A program made the translations under genes and the position numbers. Shown piece by piece: positions 60,418-64,000 of a stretch of 64,000 bases of DNA. The notes beneath the pieces are model-generated. The model was not told the origin of the DNA. It ran no database searches and worked only from the letters and a program-made list of their open reading frames with translations. Every line of letters begins with the position of its first letter. The stretch's first letter is position 1. Origin of the DNA: CAZENU01 sp965117035 (GTDB lineage: Bacteria; Chloroflexota; Dehalococcoidia; Lucifugimonadales; CAZENU01); contig OZ220748.1 in the NCBI GenBank assembly GCA_965117035.1, forward strand, positions 2,852,001 through 2,916,000, read 5' to 3'.

Positions 60418-61377
60418 GTGAAGAGACGAACGGCAGTCTGGAGCATCGTGACGCTGATCCTGGGACTGATGGCCGCGGCGCCGCTGGCCGCTTGCGGCCA
60501 GGACGGTTCACCCGCCACCGCGACCGGGGCGGCCGCACTGAGCGGGACCATAGAGATCGACGGGTCGAGCACCGTCTTCCCAGTCTCCGAGGCGGTGGCC
60601 GAGGAGTTCGGCAAGCTGCACTCGGACGTGCGTGTGAACGTGGGCGTATCCGGTACCGGCGGCGGCTTCAAACGGTTCACCGCGGGCGAGACGGACATCT
60701 CCGACGCGTCCCGGCCGATCAAGGACAGCGAGGCCGCGGCGGCCGCCGAGAACGGGATCGAGTACATCGAGCTGAAGGTCGGCACCGACGGGCTGTCCGT
60801 CATGGTCAACCCCCGGAACGACTTCGCCGCGTGCCTGACAACGGCCGAGCTGAAAGCGATCTGGGAGCCCGGATCGACGATCGACAACTGGAGCCAGGTG
60901 CGAGCGGGTTTCCCGGACCGGCCGCTCCGGCTGTACGGGCCTGACTCCGACTCCGGGACGTTCGACTACTTCACCGAGGAGATCAACGGCGAGGCCCAGG
61001 CCAGCCGCTCCGACTACACCGCGAGCGCCGACGACAACGTGCTCGTGACCGGCATCGGCGGCGACAGGAACGCGCTGGGCTACTTCGGGTACTCGTACTA
61101 TTCCGAGAACGCCGACAAGCTGAAGCTGGTCGCGGTCGACGCCGGCGAGGGCTGCCTGACGCCGACGGCGGCTACGATAGAGGACGGCAGCTACCAGCCG
61201 CTGTCCAGGCCCATGTTCATCTACGTCAGCAAGAAGAGCCTCGAGCGGCCCGAGGTGGCGGCGTTCGTGCAGTTCTACCTCGAGAACGCGCGCGAGCTGG
61301 TGCAGGAGGTCGGCTACGTGCCCCTCCCGGCCGAGGCATACAGGACATCCCTGGCCCAGGTCAACGGGTCGCAGTAA
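60418..61377 (+). CDS. pstS: Phosphate ABC transporter substrate-binding lipoprotein
   Basis: A 319-residue lipoprotein (cleavage before Cys in PLAACGQD). Phosphate-binding loops are IEIDGSSTVFPVSEAVAEEF, VSGTGGGFKRFTAGETDISDASRPI and GPDSDSGTFDYF. GTG 60418 is used, with GAGGAG upstream. First gene of pstSCAB, followed by pstC 29 bases later. Confidence 0.95.
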   Translation: MKRRTAVWSIVTLILGLMAAAPLAACGQDGSPATATGAAALSGTIEIDGSSTVFPVSEAVAEEFGKLHSDVRVNVGVSGTGGGFKRFTAGETDISDASRPIKDSEAAAAAENGIEYIELKVGTDGLSVMVNPRNDFAACLTTAELKAIWEPGSTIDNWSQVRAGFPDRPLRLYGPDSDSGTFDYFTEEINGEAQASRSDYTASADDNVLVTGIGGDRNALGYFGYSYYSENADKLKLVAVDAGEGCLTPTAATIEDGSYQPLSRPMFIYVSKKSLERPEVAAFVQFYLENARELVQEVGYVPLPAEAYRTSLAQVNGSQ

Positions 61378-61406
61378 ACGCATTGTACCAATACCAGGGG
61401 CAAGCC

Positions 61407-62351
61407 GTGGACTCGGCAGTAAGACAGGGTTCCCACAGCCGGACCGGCTTTTCTGACCCGGGCTGGCGGCGGAACATTCGGGGAATCGAAGGCGGGGTCG
61501 TCAAGGCGATCTTCTTCGCCTGCGCCCTCGTCTCCATACTCACGACGGTCAGCATCGTGGTGAGCCTGGTGTCCCAGGCCTGGGGCTTCTTCTCGGAGGT
61601 CCCGCTGTGGGACTTTCTCACGGGCACGCGGTGGTCGCCCATTCTGAAGCCCCGGTCCTACGGCGTGCTCCCGCTGGTGTCCGGCACGCTCCTAGTGACC
61701 GTCCTGGCGGCCGCCGTCGCGATCCCGGTCGGCCTCGCGACGGCCATATTTCTCTCAGAGTACGCGCCCGACAGGGCGCGCCGCGTCCTCAAGCCCGTCC
61801 TGGAGGTGCTCGCCGGCATCCCGACGATCGTCTACGGCTACTTCGCCCTCACCTGGGTGACGCCGCAGCTCCAGGTCATCTTCCCGGACATGCTGGTCTT
61901 CAACGCCCTGAGTGCCGGGCTCGTCATGGGACTGATGATTATCCCCATGGTCTCCTCGCTCAGCGAGGACGCCATGCTGGCCGTTCCCAGGTCGCTCAGA
62001 GAAGCCGCCTACGCGCTCGGTGCGACCAGGCTCGAGGTGTCGACCAGGGTCGTCGTTCCCGCGGCGCTGTCCGGCATCGTCGCCGCCTTCATCCTCGGCG
62101 TCTCGCGGGCCATCGGAGAGACGATGCTGGTGACCGTCGCCGCGGGCGCCACGCCGAACATGACGATCGACCCCCGCGAGAGCATACAGACGATGACGGC
62201 CTACATCGTGCAGCTAAGCCTGGGCGAGACGCCCCACGGCACCCTGGAGTACAACACGATCTTCGCCGTGGGCTTCCTGCTCTTCCTGATGACACTCTCG
62301 ATGAACCTGCTCGGCCGCTGGGTGGTCAGCAGGTGGGCGATGCGCTACTGA
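61407..62351 (+). CDS. pstC: Phosphate ABC transporter permease PstC
   Basis: A 314-residue permease with six membrane helices. Typical blocks are GTLLVTVLAAAVAIPVGLATAIFLSEYAP, LEVLAGIPTIVYGYFAL, and the ATPase-docking loop EAAYALGATRLEVSTRVV with the later GVSRAIGETML. GTG 61407 follows AGGGG. Its stop overlaps the pstA start (TGATG). Confidence 0.94.
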   Translation: MDSAVRQGSHSRTGFSDPGWRRNIRGIEGGVVKAIFFACALVSILTTVSIVVSLVSQAWGFFSEVPLWDFLTGTRWSPILKPRSYGVLPLVSGTLLVTVLAAAVAIPVGLATAIFLSEYAPDRARRVLKPVLEVLAGIPTIVYGYFALTWVTPQLQVIFPDMLVFNALSAGLVMGLMIIPMVSSLSEDAMLAVPRSLREAAYALGATRLEVSTRVVVPAALSGIVAAFILGVSRAIGETMLVTVAAGATPNMTIDPRESIQTMTAYIVQLSLGETPHGTLEYNTIFAVGFLLFLMTLSMNLLGRWVVSRWAMRY

Positions 62352-63235
62352 TGGACAATCTCTCGACGGGACCATTTCGAAGGCGCCTCCCGCTCCGCGA
62401 GGCCGCGGCCACGGTCGCCCACGTCATCTTCATTCTCGCCGTTCTCGTCGGGATCGTCGGGCTGGTCATACTGCTCGCGCAGGTCCTCATAGACGGTCTT
62501 CCCTGGGTGAGCAAGAACCTGCTCTTCAACTACCCCTCGCGCCACACGGAGGAGGCCGGGCTGAGGGCCGCGATCTTCGGCACCCTGTGGCTGATGGGGC
62601 TGACGGCGGCGTTCACCGTACCGGTGGGAATCGGCGCCGCGATATACCTCGAGGAGTACGCCCCGAAGAACAAGCTGACCCTGCTGATCGAGGTCAACAT
62701 CTCGAACCTGGCCGGCGTGCCGTCGATCGTGTACGGCCTGCTCGGCCTGGCCCTGTTCGTGCAGTGGCTCGCGCTCGGCAGAAGCGTCCTGGCCGGAGCG
62801 CTCACTATGTCGCTGCTCATCCTGCCCATTGTCATCATCGCCTGCCGCGAGGCGATCCGCGCCGTGCCCGCAACCTACCGGGAGGCGGCGTACGCACTGG
62901 GAGCGACGCAGTGGGACGTGGTCAGGGGAGTAGTCGTACCCGCGGCGTTTCCGGGGATGCTCACCGGCATCATCCTGGGAATGTCCCGCGCCGTCGGCGA
63001 GACGGCGCCCGTCATCGCCATCAGCGCCCTCGTCTACCTCACGTTCGTACCGGAGAGCCCGTTGGACCGTTTCACCGTGCTCCCGATCCAGATATACAAC
63101 TGGGTGAGCAGGCCGCAGGAGGACTTCCGCGGCCTCGCGGCCGGCGGCATCGTCGTCCTGCTCGTCATACTGCTGTCCATGAACGCGCTAGCCATCTTCC
63201 TGCGCAACAAGTACCAGATCAGGTCGGAGGAGTAA
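62351..63235 (+). CDS. pstA: Phosphate ABC transporter permease PstA
   Basis: A 294-residue permease paired with PstC. It has GTLWLMGLTAAFTVPVGIGAAIYLEEYAP, VNISNLAGVPSIVYGLLG, EAAYALGATQWDVVRGVV and GMSRAVGETAPVI. The start overlaps the pstC stop by one base, showing translational coupling. Confidence 0.94.
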   Translation: MDNLSTGPFRRRLPLREAAATVAHVIFILAVLVGIVGLVILLAQVLIDGLPWVSKNLLFNYPSRHTEEAGLRAAIFGTLWLMGLTAAFTVPVGIGAAIYLEEYAPKNKLTLLIEVNISNLAGVPSIVYGLLGLALFVQWLALGRSVLAGALTMSLLILPIVIIACREAIRAVPATYREAAYALGATQWDVVRGVVVPAAFPGMLTGIILGMSRAVGETAPVIAISALVYLTFVPESPLDRFTVLPIQIYNWVSRPQEDFRGLAAGGIVVLLVILLSMNALAIFLRNKYQIRSEE

Positions 63236-63238
63236 GCC

Positions 63239-64000
63239 GTGGAGGGGCCGGTCCTTGCGGCGAGGAACCTCAATGTGTGGTACGGTCAGTTCCACGCGTT
63301 GAAGAACATAGACATCGACGTCCGTCCGAAGAGCGTCACCGCGCTGATCGGGCCGTCCGGGTGCGGCAAGAGCACCCTGCTGCGGTGCATGAACAGGATG
63401 AACGACCTCGTCCCCGGCGCCAGGATCGACGGCCGGGTCCTGTTCAACCAGGTCGACATCAACGGCCCCGACGTCGACGCCACGGCGATGCGGTCGCGGA
63501 TAGGCATGGTCTTCCAGAAACCAAACCCGTTCCCCAAGTCCATATACGACAACGTCGCCTTCGGACTGCGAATTAACGGCTTCTCCGGCGATGCGGACGA
63601 GGCCGTGGAGCGTTCGCTGCGCCGCGCCGCGCTCTGGGACGAGGTGAAGGACCGCCTCAAGAAGAGCGCGTTCGCCCTCTCCGGCGGACAGCAGCAGAGG
63701 CTCTGCATCGCCAGGGCGCTCGCCGTCGAGCCCGAAGTGATACTCATGGACGAGCCCGCCTCCGCCCTCGACCCGATGGCGACCCTGGCCATCGAGCAGC
63801 TAATCAGGGACTTGGCCCGAGACGTGACAATAGTGATCGTGACCCACAACATGCAGCAGGCCGCGAGGGTCTCGGACGAGACGGCGTTCCTGATGGTCGC
63901 CGAGGACCGCACCGGCTACATCGTCGAACACGGCCCGACGGAAGAGATATTCACCGATCCCCGGGACGAGCGCACCGAGGCCTACGTCACCGGCCGCTTC
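63239..64000 (+). CDS. pstB: Phosphate ABC transporter ATPase PstB, cut by the window end
   Basis: 254 codons are visible from GTG 63239 with no stop, so the C-terminus is just beyond the window; the visible end EAYVTGRF is usually one or two residues from the end of PstB. Motifs are Walker A IGPSGCGKST, Q-loop VFQKPNPFPKSIYDNV, signature LSGGQQQR, Walker B VILMDEPASALDP and the switch His in VTHNMQQA. Three bases separate it from pstA. Confidence 0.95.
   Translation, partial: MEGPVLAARNLNVWYGQFHALKNIDIDVRPKSVTALIGPSGCGKSTLLRCMNRMNDLVPGARIDGRVLFNQVDINGPDVDATAMRSRIGMVFQKPNPFPKSIYDNVAFGLRINGFSGDADEAVERSLRRAALWDEVKDRLKKSAFALSGGQQQRLCIARALAVEPEVILMDEPASALDPMATLAIEQLIRDLARDVTIVIVTHNMQQAARVSDETAFLMVAEDRTGYIVEHGPTEEIFTDPRDERTEAYVTGRF

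Overview
The window is high-GC bacterial chromosome. Gene content suggests Chloroflexota, most like the SAR202/Dehalococcoidia side of the phylum. The pointers are a 23S rRNA gene with no 16S or 5S beside it, phytanoyl-CoA-type dioxygenases, a CehA/McbA-type metallohydrolase, a DUF3500 protein, a DUF5678/retropepsin pair and many oxidative sugar- or acid-handling enzymes. This placement is an inference from gene content; no marker-gene phylogeny was possible. No phage, integrated plasmid, transposase or CRISPR array was seen.

Layout. 1-8 kb: end of uppP, a nucleotidyltransferase, a GT8 glycosyltransferase, two carbohydrate-active-like proteins, and a YwfO/YwgA-like pair whose HD gene carries an in-frame stop. 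8-13 kb (minus strand): TlpA-like thioredoxin, sortase, gatCA, DUF5678 plus retropepsin. 13-20 kb: class III aminotransferase with a GlpD-like oxidoreductase, facing an operon rdgB-moaA-[rnhA::moaC fusion]-pth. 20-31 kb: transketolase, an HExxH lipoprotein, a cehA-phyH-propeller cluster, ftsZ and a collagen-like lipoprotein. 31-41 kb: small metabolic genes on both strands, vapBC next to a 113-bp MITE, rpiB, a Vms1-like release factor carrying repeat-derived codons, hicBA, and a PD-(D/E)XK nuclease. 42-49 kb: DUF3500, an ECF sigma factor fused to a bifunctional-nuclease domain, a dioxygenase fused to HEAT repeats, an HpaI aldolase, rhamnose mutarotase and an aldo/keto reductase.

49-55 kb is a zinc locus read in one direction: a 97-residue His/Cys repeat protein, a CDF transporter with a long His/Asp repeat head, a Fur/Zur-type regulator, and znuA-znuC-znuB. 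ZnuA has a roughly 100-residue acidic/His insertion. Together these read as regulated uptake plus binding, storage or export of zinc.

55-58.6 kb: a self-contained 23S rRNA unit. It has a consensus promoter, then an intrinsic-terminator-like hairpin, a boxA-like element, a long processing stalk, the 23S gene, an initiator tRNA-Met and a strong terminator. No 16S or 5S gene lies next to it. The 23S has AAUU at the E. coli 2056-2059 positions, where E. coli has GGAA.

58.8-64 kb: a decayed DUF4258 gene upstream of an intact DUF2283 gene, then a phosphate region with polyphosphate kinase 2 divergent from pstSCAB. Nine likely promoters share an extended -10 of the form TGnTAnnnT, and two genes (vapB and the Fur/Zur gene) appear to be transcribed almost without a leader.
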